Assembly: GCA_017961625.1 (NCBI GenBank)
Contig: JAGCWY010000091.1
Location: 1 to 31,449 of the forward strand
Reading direction: 5' to 3'
DNA: 31,449 nt
DNA from: Ruminococcus sp.
GTDB taxonomy: Bacteria > Bacillota > Clostridia > Oscillospirales > Ruminococcaceae
This document shows, piece by piece, positions 22,001 through 29,650 of the stretch. Position numbers and translations under genes: made by a program. The notes under the pieces are model-generated. The model was not told where the DNA came from. It searched no databases and worked only from the letters and a program-made list of their open reading frames with translations. Position 1 is the stretch's first letter, and every line of letters begins with the position of its first letter.

Positions 22001-22426
22001 ATGAGCAAAACACTTCGCGAGATATATGAATATGACCTCATCGAGGACGACGGTATAGACTATACCGTTGATGAATGGTTCAATACCATAATGGAAAAGA
22101 CAAAGGATCAGCTGAATGTTTCTGACGTCAGCCGCATGCTCCGTCAGAAAATATGCTCCCGCGTTGCAATAAAGAGAGCCATAGAAATGCTTAGCGACGA
22201 TCCGTTCGTAGGAGAGATGTTCGAGGGACAGCTTATGTTCAACCTGTACTCGGGCAAGGAAAAGTACCTGAAACTCTTTTATCCTCAGATGGGCCCCGTC
22301 CTCGAAAAGGCAGGCCTTATGGCAAAGGCTCACAAATGGGCTTCCGACGAGGAAAAGAATGAATATATGGACATAATAGCAAAATTCGCACAGAAGATCA
22401 AGGAGGAAACAGATGAAGCTTGTTGA
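22001..22426 (+). CDS. CdiI-like (contact-dependent inhibition immunity-type) protein
   Basis: This 141-residue soluble protein starts at ATG 22001 behind GGGGGGAAG. It opens MSKTLREIYEYDLIEDDGID and has a central NVSDVSRMLRQKICSRVAIK followed by RAIEMLSDDPFVGEMFEGQL. That signature (V.D..RMLRQ...  ..A...L..DP..GE...G.L) is the pattern I recall for CdiI_3-type immunity proteins of contact-dependent inhibition systems. No toxin gene is adjacent: the gene sits between argC and argJ, and its last 14 bp overlap the argJ start, which makes argJ translation dependent on it. It may be an orphan immunity gene or a housekeeping member of the fold. Confidence 0.72.
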   Translation: MSKTLREIYEYDLIEDDGIDYTVDEWFNTIMEKTKDQLNVSDVSRMLRQKICSRVAIKRAIEMLSDDPFVGEMFEGQLMFNLYSGKEKYLKLFYPQMGPVLEKAGLMAKAHKWASDEEKNEYMDIIAKFAQKIKEETDEAC

Positions 22427-23693
22427 ACTTAAAGGAGTAACATTCATAGAGGGCGGTGTATGTGCCGCAAAGGGATTCAGGGCTAACGGAGTACAGTGCG
22501 GACTTGCACATAAGCCTCTCGGCGATGCAGCAGAGGAGAACGTTATCCCCGCAGCAAAGAAGAAAAATGATCTGGCACTTATTGTCGCCGACAAGGAGTG
22601 CAGCGTGGCTGCAGTATATACCACAAATAAAGTCAAGGGAGCTCCCATACTCGTTACAAAGGAGCACCTCAGAAACGGAAAGGCAAGAGCGGTTATCGTA
22701 AACTCCGTAAACGCAAATACCTGCAATCCTGACGGTGTTGAGAAGGCAACAAAAATGTGTCAGCTCGCCGCAAAGAGCCTTGGTATTGACGAAAATGACG
22801 TAATCGTAGCTTCCACAGGCGTTATCGGACAGGTACTCCCTATAGAGCCTATCGAAAAGGCTATGGACGGTCTTGCAGAGGGACTTACCTATGACGGCAA
22901 CAAGCGTGCCCTTGAAGCTATAATGACTACAGACACACAGGAAAAGGAAATCGCCGCACAGTTCGATATCGGTGGAAAGACCTGTACTATGGGCGGTATG
23001 CTCAAGGGCAGTGGAATGATACACCCGAACATGGCTACTACTCTTACCTTCCTTACCACAGATGTGGATATAACTCCGGAAATGATACAGCATGCTCTTG
23101 ATGATATAATCAAGGTAACTCTCAACAGAGTAAGCGTTGACGGAGATACTTCCACAAACGATATGGTATGCATACTTGCTTCTGGTGAGGCAGGTAACAA
23201 GCCTATCACCGAGGAGGACGGAGAGTATGAGAAGTTTAGACATGCTCTCTACGGCATACTCATGAACCTTGCACGTAAAATGGCAAGGGATGGCGAAGGC
23301 GCTACAAAGCTGGTGGAGTGTGCTGTAAAGGGTGCTGAGAGTGACGAAATCGCCGAAAAGGTGGCAAAGTCCGTTATAGGCTCCAGCCTCATAAAGGCTA
23401 TGATATTCGGCGAGGACGCTAACGCAGGAAGAATATATTGCGCGGTTGGATATACCGACGCTTCATTTGATATTTCTAAGGTCGATGTGGATATGGCTTC
23501 TGCAGGCGGCACTATTCCTCTCGGAAGGAACGGAAACGTTATCGAGTTCTCCGAGGATTTGGCTAAGGAGGTCCTCAAGGAGGAAGAGATACAGATACTC
23601 GTCTCTATGGGAGAGGGCAAGGGCAGGGCCATTGCATGGGGATGCGACCTTACTTATGACTACGTAAAGATAAACGGCGATTACAGAAGCTGA
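22413..23693 (+). CDS. argJ: Bifunctional ornithine acetyltransferase / N-acetylglutamate synthase
   Basis: ArgJ moves the acetyl group from acetylornithine to glutamate, closing the acetyl cycle, and in bifunctional forms also makes acetylglutamate from acetyl-CoA. The 426-residue product has the autocleavage motif GSGMIHPNMATTL, with Thr209 as the expected N-terminal nucleophile of the beta chain. Other segments are VIVNSVNANTCNPDG, ASTGVIGQVLPIEPI, NRVSVDGDTSTNDMV and a late AWGCDLTYDYVKINGDYRS. ATG 22413 lies within the end of the preceding gene behind AAGGAGG. Because no separate argA is seen, a bifunctional enzyme is likely; the sequence alone does not prove it. Confidence 0.96.
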   Translation: MKLVELKGVTFIEGGVCAAKGFRANGVQCGLAHKPLGDAAEENVIPAAKKKNDLALIVADKECSVAAVYTTNKVKGAPILVTKEHLRNGKARAVIVNSVNANTCNPDGVEKATKMCQLAAKSLGIDENDVIVASTGVIGQVLPIEPIEKAMDGLAEGLTYDGNKRALEAIMTTDTQEKEIAAQFDIGGKTCTMGGMLKGSGMIHPNMATTLTFLTTDVDITPEMIQHALDDIIKVTLNRVSVDGDTSTNDMVCILASGEAGNKPITEEDGEYEKFRHALYGILMNLARKMARDGEGATKLVECAVKGAESDEIAEKVAKSVIGSSLIKAMIFGEDANAGRIYCAVGYTDASFDISKVDVDMASAGGTIPLGRNGNVIEFSEDLAKEVLKEEEIQILVSMGEGKGRAIAWGCDLTYDYVKINGDYRS

Positions 23694-23714
23694 TACATAT
23701 TAGCTTTATATGCA

Positions 23715-23746
23715 GACAGGCGGAGCGCTGTCAGGGTTGGTGACAG
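23715..23746 (+). promoter_or_regulatory. Mutually exclusive small hairpins before a start codon
   Basis: GACAG (23715-23719) can pair with CTGTC (23728-23732). The same CTGTCA (23728-23733) can instead pair with TGACAG (23741-23746), which touches the ATG at 23748 and would hide the weak ribosome site GGTTGGTG. Such alternatives could form a translational switch, but the stems are only 5-6 bp. Confidence 0.3.
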
Positions 23747-23747
23747 T

Positions 23748-24275
23748 ATGTTTTTAATGAAAGGAATGAGCGCCGAGAAGGTGCAGAAAAAGTATCTTAA
23801 GAAAGACGAGCAGATTATCTGGAACAAGGTGACAGATTACGTAAAGATACACTGGAATGATTCAATATTTACTGTTTTTTTAGGACTGGCATTCTTCTTT
23901 GGAGGGAACGTGCCGATAATAACAGAAGGCGTCAACATTGAAACTCTCCTAGGTGCTATTGTTGTTTCTCTTTTCGCAATAGTTGTTATTCTGAGTACCT
24001 ATGATGTGACAGGCTCGTACTTTATCACGAATAAGCGAGTGCTCATATTCAGCGAGAAGGGGTGCAGGAAGATAGAGTATCGTGAAATATATACAGCATA
24101 TGTAAGTAAAGAGGAGAAAACCGGCAGAGAATACATTACGCTGTATATAAATCACAAGGACATCAAGGGAAAAAAAAATAAATACTTTCTCTGGGATATT
24201 GAGGACGGAATAAAGGTCGTCGATATCATAAAAAAGCAAAAGGAGCTCTGCGGCTCACAAGAAAAAACTGGATAA
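23748..24275 (+). CDS. Membrane protein with bacterial PH-like domain
   Basis: This is a 175-residue protein. A polar N-terminus with the segment YLKKDEQIIWNKVTDYVK precedes two hydrophobic helices (SIFTVFLGLAFFFGGNVPII and LLGAIVVSLFAIVVILSTY). A bacterial PH-like domain follows, with the typical strand YFITNKRVLIFSEKGCRKIE. ATG 23748 is the first start; ATG 23757 and 23766 are alternatives, and the ribosome site is weak. It begins a run of three genes of the same architecture between argJ and argB, each with a helix pair followed by the TDKR/TNKR strand. The function of such proteins is unknown; bPH domains may bind proteins or envelope components. Confidence 0.72.
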   Translation: MFLMKGMSAEKVQKKYLKKDEQIIWNKVTDYVKIHWNDSIFTVFLGLAFFFGGNVPIITEGVNIETLLGAIVVSLFAIVVILSTYDVTGSYFITNKRVLIFSEKGCRKIEYREIYTAYVSKEEKTGREYITLYINHKDIKGKKNKYFLWDIEDGIKVVDIIKKQKELCGSQEKTG

Positions 24276-24304
24276 ACGATTAGTGATCTATTGGGGGTGA
24301 TCTT

Positions 24305-25120
24305 GTGTTCGGAAGAAAAAACGGGGACAATTACGATGATTATAACGAGAGAAATGCGGCAAAGTATGACGACGACTATATAGCGCCGTCTCATGATTAC
24401 CGCAGGGAGTGCGATCACAGTCATGAGCAGACTTACGAAGATATGGACGATATATGGGAGTGCAGGCACAGCCATGAGCAGTCCTATCAGAACATAAACG
24501 AGGTCCGGGAATGTGACCACAGTCACGAACAGACCTACGCCGACGCGGATACAGAGCAGCGCCCTTACGATAACTATAACTCCATAGAGAGTATGTTTGA
24601 AGCCTATCTGGAGCCAAACGAGCATTTGCTGTGGGCAGGCGGTTCCGGCGACCCGGCAAAGCAGAATCAGGAGAGCATGAAAAAAGACAGCTCTCCGGGA
24701 CTCACACTTCTGATCATAGGTATAGTCCTGATGTTTACGTGTTTTGCAGCATTGATAGGATTAGCATTTATTGCAGCAGGCGTTGTATTACTGGTAATGA
24801 ATATTGATCAGGGATTTTACGCCGTGACTGACAAAAGATTAATGCAGTATATGTACGGTCAGTTTAAATCAGCCGGGCTTCAGAGTATAATTAGTACAAA
24901 TGCGTCCATGAGCGGCAATAATACAGGGAAATTAACCATAAATCTGCATGGTATGCTTGATCCTGCGGGAAGGCCCAGTGATAACCGGGTCTCCGGAGCA
25001 GGAAGAACTCTGATCGCAATAAAAAACATACAGGACCCGGTGCGTGTAAAGCAGATAATCGACGACGCCTGCGCAGGTGTAAGATACATGAATTATCAAA
25101 ACCAAGGAAAGGGCTACTAA
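24305..25120 (+). CDS. PH-like membrane protein with His/Cys-rich 17-residue repeats
   Basis: The start is GTG 24305 behind GGGGGTGAT; the N-terminus MFGRK matches that of the next paralogue, supporting it. The product is 271 residues. After a Tyr/Asp-rich stretch come three exact 17-residue units beginning at 35, 52 and 69: ECDHSHEQTY, ECRHSHEQSY and ECDHSHEQTY. Each carries Cys and two His, suggesting metal binding. Residues ~100-110 (AYLEPNEHLLWAGG) are typical of proteins with this PH-like fold, followed by a double hydrophobic helix (~131-166) and YAVTDKRLMQYMYGQFKSAG. This is the second of three tandem paralogues; 9 bp separate it from the third. Confidence 0.75.
   Translation: MFGRKNGDNYDDYNERNAAKYDDDYIAPSHDYRRECDHSHEQTYEDMDDIWECRHSHEQSYQNINEVRECDHSHEQTYADADTEQRPYDNYNSIESMFEAYLEPNEHLLWAGGSGDPAKQNQESMKKDSSPGLTLLIIGIVLMFTCFAALIGLAFIAAGVVLLVMNIDQGFYAVTDKRLMQYMYGQFKSAGLQSIISTNASMSGNNTGKLTINLHGMLDPAGRPSDNRVSGAGRTLIAIKNIQDPVRVKQIIDDACAGVRYMNYQNQGKGY
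24407..24559 (+). repeat. Coding 51-nt tandem repeat, three units
   Basis: Three in-frame 51-nt units encode the E-C-x-H-S-H-E-Q-x-Y repeats. They keep the Cys and His codons while the linker residues vary (EDMDDIW, QNINEVR, ADADTEQ), which suggests selection for the metal-ligand pattern. Confidence 0.85.
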
Positions 25121-25129
25121 AGGTGTGGT

Positions 25130-25766
25130 ATGTTCGGAAGGAAAAAAGATGAAGGAACTGAATATTTCGGCAATAATGTCCAATATCCTCCAGGAAAGTC
25201 TGTATATGATATTAAACTAATGGAAGGCGAGCAGATACTGTGTGTCAAGGACACCGGTGTACAAGACACCACTTACCCTGGCAAATATGAAAAGTACGAA
25301 AAAATAGTTAAAACAGTTTTTAAAATTGAAAAAAGAACTAAAATCATATTTATTATAGGTATTATTTTGTCGTTGTTTGGCACTAATTTGATATTTATAC
25401 ATGGGGGAATGTTGATGACTTGGCCCTATATACTGGTTCATATTTTTTCTTTCATCCTTGTAATGACAATTATTATAACAGAGAATGTCAAAACCTATCG
25501 TATGGGGCTGAACTATTGCCTGACAGACAGAAGATTAATATCTTTTGGAGTTTAATTACTGGCAGGAGATACCACTTGAAGATGTTGTAAGAACAATTGC
25601 TGTTGAAAAAAATAATAAAGGAAAACTTATCGTCAAAGCAATAATTGATGAAAACACTAAAAAGTGTGCTGATTATGTTTTCCCTGATGTGGAAGATCCT
25701 TGTCGGGTAAAAGAAAAACTCGATCAAGCTATAGAAAAATGCAAGACAGATAATAATCAATTTTAA
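25130..25766 (+). pseudogene. Third PH-like membrane protein, split by a one-base frameshift
   Basis: The frame from ATG 25130 (MFGRKKDEGTEYF) has the opening EGEQIL segment, two helices (KIIFIIGIILSLFGTNLIFI and PYILVHIFSFILVMTIII) and CLTDRRLISFGV, then hits TAA at 25553-25555. The sequence continues at once in the +1 frame as NYWQEIPLEDVVRTIAVEKN and on to 25766. Removing one T from GTTTAATTAC would restore LISFGVNYWQEIPLEDV, the expected PH-like order. The break is therefore a single-base insertion (or a sequencing error). A programmed +1 shift at GTT-TAA is possible but the slippage pairing is poor. The restored protein would be about 211 residues. Composition is more AT-rich than its two paralogues. 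Confidence 0.75.
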
Positions 25767-25786
25767 ATAAAAGGAAGTTAAGGAAA

Positions 25787-26653
25787 ATGGAAAAGATATC
25801 AAACAATGAAAAGTCGCAGGTGCTTATCGACGCCCTGCCATACATACAGAAGTACAATAACAAGATACTCGTTATCAAGTACGGCGGAAACGCCATGACC
25901 AACAAGGAGCTCAAGGACGCCGTAATGACGGATATCGTTCTCCTTTCGCTGGTAGGCGTGAAGGTAGTCCTTGTACACGGTGGCGGTCCTGAGATAAGCG
26001 ATATGCTCAAAAAGCTCAATATCGAGAGCCGCTTCGTGAACGGTCTGAGGTACACCGACGACGCCACTGTGGACGTTGTGAAAATGGTCCTCTCCGGCAA
26101 GGTCAACAAGGAGCTGGTACAGCTGCTCGCACAGCATAAGGGCAGTGCCGTAGGTCTCTGCGGTATCGACGGAGAAATGCTCGTAGCCGAAAAGAAAAAG
26201 ACCGACGACGGTCAGGATCTCGGCTGGGTTGGCGAGATAACAAAGGTCAACACAAAGCCTATCACCGATGCCCTTGCAAACGGAAATATCCCTGTTATCG
26301 CAACAGTTGCAACTGACGCGGAGGGCAACACCTACAACATCAACGCCGATACTGCCGCTGCAAGGATAGCCGCAGAGCTTGGCGCCGAGAACCTTATCCT
26401 TATGACTGATATAGCAGGTCTGCTCAGGGACAAGGACGACCCGTCAACTCTTATCCCTGAGGTCAACGTCAGCGAGGTCCCCTTCCTCAAGAGACAGGGC
26501 ATAATCTCAGGCGGAATGATACCCAAGATAGACTGCTGTGTAGAGGCTGTAAGACGAGGCGTGAAAAAGACCGTTATCATCGACGGAAGAGTGCCTCATT
26601 CCATACTTATCGAGATACTTTCCAACGAAGGAATCGGTACCCAGTTCGTGTGA
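25787..26653 (+). CDS. argB: Acetylglutamate kinase
   Basis: ArgB phosphorylates N-acetylglutamate, the second and usually feedback-controlled step. The 288-residue amino-acid-kinase-fold product has VIKYGGNAM, VHGGGPEISDMLKKL, RYTDDATVDVVKMVLSGKVN, NINADTAAARIAAELGAENL and GGMIPKIDCCVEAVRRGV. The ~25-residue N-terminal helix before VIKYGG (SQVLIDALPYIQKYNN) is the feature of arginine-inhibited hexameric enzymes, so feedback inhibition is likely. ATG 25787 follows AAGGAAG and AAGGAAA. It lies 20 bp after the frameshifted PH-like gene, so its translation may feel that defect. Confidence 0.97.
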   Translation: MEKISNNEKSQVLIDALPYIQKYNNKILVIKYGGNAMTNKELKDAVMTDIVLLSLVGVKVVLVHGGGPEISDMLKKLNIESRFVNGLRYTDDATVDVVKMVLSGKVNKELVQLLAQHKGSAVGLCGIDGEMLVAEKKKTDDGQDLGWVGEITKVNTKPITDALANGNIPVIATVATDAEGNTYNINADTAAARIAAELGAENLILMTDIAGLLRDKDDPSTLIPEVNVSEVPFLKRQGIISGGMIPKIDCCVEAVRRGVKKTVIIDGRVPHSILIEILSNEGIGTQFV

Positions 26654-26720
26654 TAGAGTTACCGCTCGTAAAATAATTTACTTGTATACAAAAAATTTAC
26701 TTATAAAAAATCTTAATTGA

Positions 26721-26750
26721 TTGATTTTGACTGCCGTTAAGCGCTATAAT
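26721..26750 (+). promoter_or_regulatory. Candidate argD promoter
   Basis: TTGATT (26721-26726) and TATAAT (26745-26750) are separated by 18 bp. The argD ribosome site follows 41 bp later. The rest of the 148-bp argB-argD gap is AT-rich (TTTACTTATAAAAAATC) with no gene seen. Confidence 0.65.
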
Positions 26751-26801
26751 AATAGTGTGTCTGATATGATCCATGGGCAGTCTGCCCCCAAGGAGGACGT
26801 T

Positions 26802-27971
26802 ATGAATACCATTGATAAATTCAATTCCCACGTTATGCAGTCCTACGGACGCTATCCCCTTGTTATGGAGGAGGGAAGCGGCAGACGCTGTAAGGACGAA
26901 AACGGTACGGAATACATCGACTTCGGAAGCGGTATAGGTACGAACTCTCTCGGATACTGCGACGAAAAATGGGCTGACGCTGTGTGCGCTCAGGTAAGGA
27001 CCCTCCAGCACAGCTCCAACTACTACTATACCAAGGTGCAGGCGGATTTCGCCGAAAGGCTCTGCGGCATCACCGGTAAAAAGTCGGTATTTTTCTGCAA
27101 CAGCGGCGCTGAAGCGAATGAGTGCGCCATAAAGGTGGCAAGGAAGTACAGCTTCGATAAATACGGCAAGGGCAGGCATACCATAATTACCCTTGTGAAT
27201 TCCTTCCACGGCAGGACTATAGCTACCCTTTCAGCTACGGGTCAGGATGTGTTCCATAATTATTTCTTTCCGTTCGTAGAAGGTTTCGTGAACGTGACCG
27301 CAAACGATATCGCAGACCTTGAGGCAAAGCTTCAGGACGATACGGTTTGCGCGGTAATGCTCGAATATGTGCAGGGAGAGGGCGGCGTCAATGTTCTCGG
27401 TCAGGAATTTGTGGACGCTGTTTACGACCTGTGCGCAAAGAAGGATATACTTGTTATAACCGACGAGGTACAGACCGGTGTCGGACGTACAGGTAAATTC
27501 CTTGCAGGAGAATACTTTGGCAAAAAAGCTGACATCGTTACTCTGGCAAAGGGTATCGCAGGCGGTCTCCCGATGGGCGCCTGTCTTGTGAACGAGAAGT
27601 GTAGCGGAGTTCTTACGGCAGGTACTCACGGCTCCACCTTCGGCGGCAACCCTATAGCCTGCGCAGGCGGTCTTGCGGTCCTTGACAGGATCGAGAGCTC
27701 CGGCTTCCTTGAAGAGGTGAACAGGAAGAGCGAGTTCATAAAGAGCGAGCTTGAAAAGTGCAGCGAGGTCGAGTACATAACAGGTCTCGGGCTCATGGTG
27801 GGCATAAAGCTCAGGAGCAAGGACGCCCACGATGTTGCTCAGAAGGCTCTCGACAGGGGACTCCTTATTCTTACTGCCAAAGAGAAGGTTAGACTTCTGC
27901 CTCCATTGACGATTTCTTATGATGAGCTAAAGGACGGACTGAAGATTCTGATAGAGATACTGGAGGAATGA
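26802..27971 (+). CDS. argD: Acetylornithine aminotransferase
   Basis: ArgD transfers the amino group of glutamate to N-acetylglutamate semialdehyde. The 389-residue fold-type I PLP enzyme has FGSGIGTNSLGYCDEKWADA, FFCNSGAEANECAIKVARK, NSFHGRTIATLSATGQ, LVITDEVQTGVGRTGKFLAG and the PLP lysine K250 in TLAKGIAGGLPMGAC, then GTHGSTFGGNPIACAGG. ATG 26802 follows AAGGAGG, whereas the longer frame to 26721 covers the promoter. A candidate SigA promoter lies upstream. Downstream the LURP-one-like gene begins within a few bases. Confidence 0.96.
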   Translation: MNTIDKFNSHVMQSYGRYPLVMEEGSGRRCKDENGTEYIDFGSGIGTNSLGYCDEKWADAVCAQVRTLQHSSNYYYTKVQADFAERLCGITGKKSVFFCNSGAEANECAIKVARKYSFDKYGKGRHTIITLVNSFHGRTIATLSATGQDVFHNYFFPFVEGFVNVTANDIADLEAKLQDDTVCAVMLEYVQGEGGVNVLGQEFVDAVYDLCAKKDILVITDEVQTGVGRTGKFLAGEYFGKKADIVTLAKGIAGGLPMGACLVNEKCSGVLTAGTHGSTFGGNPIACAGGLAVLDRIESSGFLEEVNRKSEFIKSELEKCSEVEYITGLGLMVGIKLRSKDAHDVAQKALDRGLLILTAKEKVRLLPPLTISYDELKDGLKILIEILEE

Positions 27972-27973
27972 CT

Positions 27974-28438
27974 ATGGAGTTTCAGGTGATCGGAAAGGGC
28001 GGAAAATATACCGTTCAGGACAAAACAGGCCGACTTATCTACAGTATAAAGAAAAAAGGCTTCGGATCACGCTATAACCTGATGGACGCAAGTAACTACA
28101 ACCTCTATACCCTCGTTCAGACAGGCGATGCGAAGAGACCGTTCTTCACAATAATACTCAACGACAACGTATTTATGTCCATGGAATGTACCTCTCTGTT
28201 CCTTAATCCCACTATCAAGGCGAAAAACAAGACCATGCGCTTTGAGATAACCAGTAAGGACAGAAAGAATTTCGATATAATCCTCAATGACGCGAAGGTG
28301 GGAAATATCCAGAGTCTCCTCGGAGTGAACGGAGAGATGCAGTACCATTTCGATGTGGAGAACAAGGCCTTTGACGACTATATATCACTTTTTGCTGTGG
28401 CGATAGACAGGGCGTTCGGCGAAATGAACAAATCTTGA
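27974..28438 (+). CDS. LURP-one-related / tubby C-like domain protein
   Basis: This 154-residue protein fills the LURP-one-related (tubby-C-like beta-barrel) fold. It opens with QVIGKGGKYTVQDKTGRLIY, then KKGFGSRYNLMDASNYNLYT, repeated strand patterns, and a C-terminal helix (DYISLFAVAIDRAFGEM). The start is taken at ATG 27974, 7 bp after GGAGG; ATG 27968 overlaps the argD stop but lies too close to that site. Members include Bacillus YxjI; the molecular role is unknown, though membrane-associated or scramblase-like functions are proposed for the fold. It is translationally tied to argD and precedes argF by 34 bp. Confidence 0.8.
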   Translation: MEFQVIGKGGKYTVQDKTGRLIYSIKKKGFGSRYNLMDASNYNLYTLVQTGDAKRPFFTIILNDNVFMSMECTSLFLNPTIKAKNKTMRFEITSKDRKNFDIILNDAKVGNIQSLLGVNGEMQYHFDVENKAFDDYISLFAVAIDRAFGEMNKS

Positions 28439-28472
28439 TTTGATAATGAAAGAACCGGAAGGATAGGATAAT

Positions 28473-29381
28473 ATGAAACACTTACTTAAAATGCTCGATC
28501 TCAGCACAGAGGAGATCATAGAGATACTCAACCTTGCAGACCAGCTCAAGTACGAGCTTAAGCACGGTATCCCGCACCCCCACCTCAAGGGAAAGACCCT
28601 CGGAATGATATTCCAGAAGGCTTCCACACGCACAAGAGTTTCCTTTGAGACAGGTATGTACCAGCTGGGCGGATATCCGCTGTTCCTCTCGTCAAACGAT
28701 CTCCAGATCGGACGCGGAGAGCCCGTACAGGATACGGCGAGAGTTCTCTCCCGCTACCTCGACGGTATTATGATACGTACCTTTGAGCAGAAGGAGGTCG
28801 AGGACCTTGCTGAGTACGGCTCTGTGCCGATAATCAACGGTCTTACGGACTTCTGTCACCCTTGTCAGGTGCTGGCTGACCTTATGACGATACGCGAGTT
28901 CAAGGGCAGCTTTGACGGACTTAAAATGTGCTTTATCGGTGACGGAAACAATATGGCAAACTCCCTTATCGTCGGCTGCTTAAAGGTAGGTATGTCGGTG
29001 TCTATCGCTTGTCCCGACGACTATCAGCCGCCGAAGGAGATACTTGACTTTGCAAAGGGCTACGGAGATAAGTTCGAGATGACAGATAAGCCTATGCAGG
29101 CTGCAAAGGGCGCAGACGTGCTCATCACTGACGTATGGGCTTCCATGGGGCAGGAGGGCGAAGCCGAGAAGCGCAGGAAGGCTTTCACAGGCTATCAGAT
29201 CAACGACGAGCTCATGGCGCAGGCAAATGCAGACGCGATAGTGCTCCACTGTCTCCCTGCACACCGTGAGGAGGAGATCACAGAGAAGGTATTCGAGGCT
29301 CACGCAAACGAGATATTCGAGGAAGCCGAGAACCGTCTCCACGCTCAGAAGGCAGTAATGGTAAAACTGATGGCAAGCTGA
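28473..29381 (+). CDS. argF: Ornithine carbamoyltransferase
   Basis: ArgF joins ornithine and carbamoyl phosphate to citrulline. The 302-residue product has the carbamoyl-phosphate site STRTR at 51-55, DFCHPCQVLADLMT with HPCQ at 129-132, the ornithine-side TDVWASMGQEGEA, and HCLPAHREEEIT. A catabolic enzyme would be expected with arcA and arcC, which are absent, so this is the biosynthetic enzyme. ATG 28473 has AGGATAGGATAAT upstream. It is the last arg gene here, and a terminator follows at 29594. No carAB genes for carbamoyl phosphate are in the window. Confidence 0.97.
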   Translation: MKHLLKMLDLSTEEIIEILNLADQLKYELKHGIPHPHLKGKTLGMIFQKASTRTRVSFETGMYQLGGYPLFLSSNDLQIGRGEPVQDTARVLSRYLDGIMIRTFEQKEVEDLAEYGSVPIINGLTDFCHPCQVLADLMTIREFKGSFDGLKMCFIGDGNNMANSLIVGCLKVGMSVSIACPDDYQPPKEILDFAKGYGDKFEMTDKPMQAAKGADVLITDVWASMGQEGEAEKRRKAFTGYQINDELMAQANADAIVLHCLPAHREEEITEKVFEAHANEIFEEAENRLHAQKAVMVKLMAS

Positions 29382-29400
29382 GCCGGCTTGACCGCGTCCA

Positions 29401-29425
29401 CGTTGACGCTCGTAAACTCGCTTAC
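29401..29425 (-). repeat. 25-bp dispersed repeat, copy 2 (inverted relative to 12950)
   Basis: CGTTGACGCTCGTAAACTCG followed by CTTAC is the reverse complement of 12950-12974 with one difference. It starts 19 bp after argF. Confidence 0.6.
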
Positions 29426-29514
29426 TATGATTGCAAATTGTAATTGTACATAGCTTACGGAGCTTTTTGAGCGGCAGTACATTGGCCGTTAGCATCAGGC
29501 TGAAACATACGTAT

Positions 29515-29583
29515 TGGAGGGAACGCCGTCCTCGGCGTCACATAATCAATACATAATGCAGGGACGGATACTATCCGCCCGTG
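29515..29583. repeat. Intergenic hairpin repeats after argF
   Basis: GGAGGGAACGCCGTCCTCGG(CGTC) contains ACGCCG/CGGCGT. GCAGGGACGGATACTATCCG(CCC) is a second hairpin, nearly the same as GCAGGGGCGGATAATATCCG(CCCC) at 9622-9645. Apart from these and the 25-bp repeat, the 29382-29593 gap shows no gene. Confidence 0.65.
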
Positions 29584-29593
29584 AAAAAATGAT

Positions 29594-29625
29594 AAAAAGC
29601 GGACAGTTCGTGCTGTCCGTTTTTT
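29594..29625 (+). terminator. Terminator of the argF-side transcript
   Basis: CGGACAG (29600-29606) pairs with CTGTCCG (29613-29619), extended by a G-T pair and an A run facing TTTTTT. Confidence 0.88.
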
Positions 29626-29650
29626 ACGGAAATGATAAGAGGGATTATAA

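Noticed and set aside
21731..22726. 331-codon minus-strand frame
   Set aside because: It runs antisense to argC, the CdiI-like gene and argJ, all well supported.
25550..25556. Programmed +1 frameshift like that of prfB
   Set aside because: GTT-TAA would need tRNA-Val to re-pair on TTT with a first-position mismatch, and no internal ribosome-like site is placed to help; a one-base insertion is simpler.
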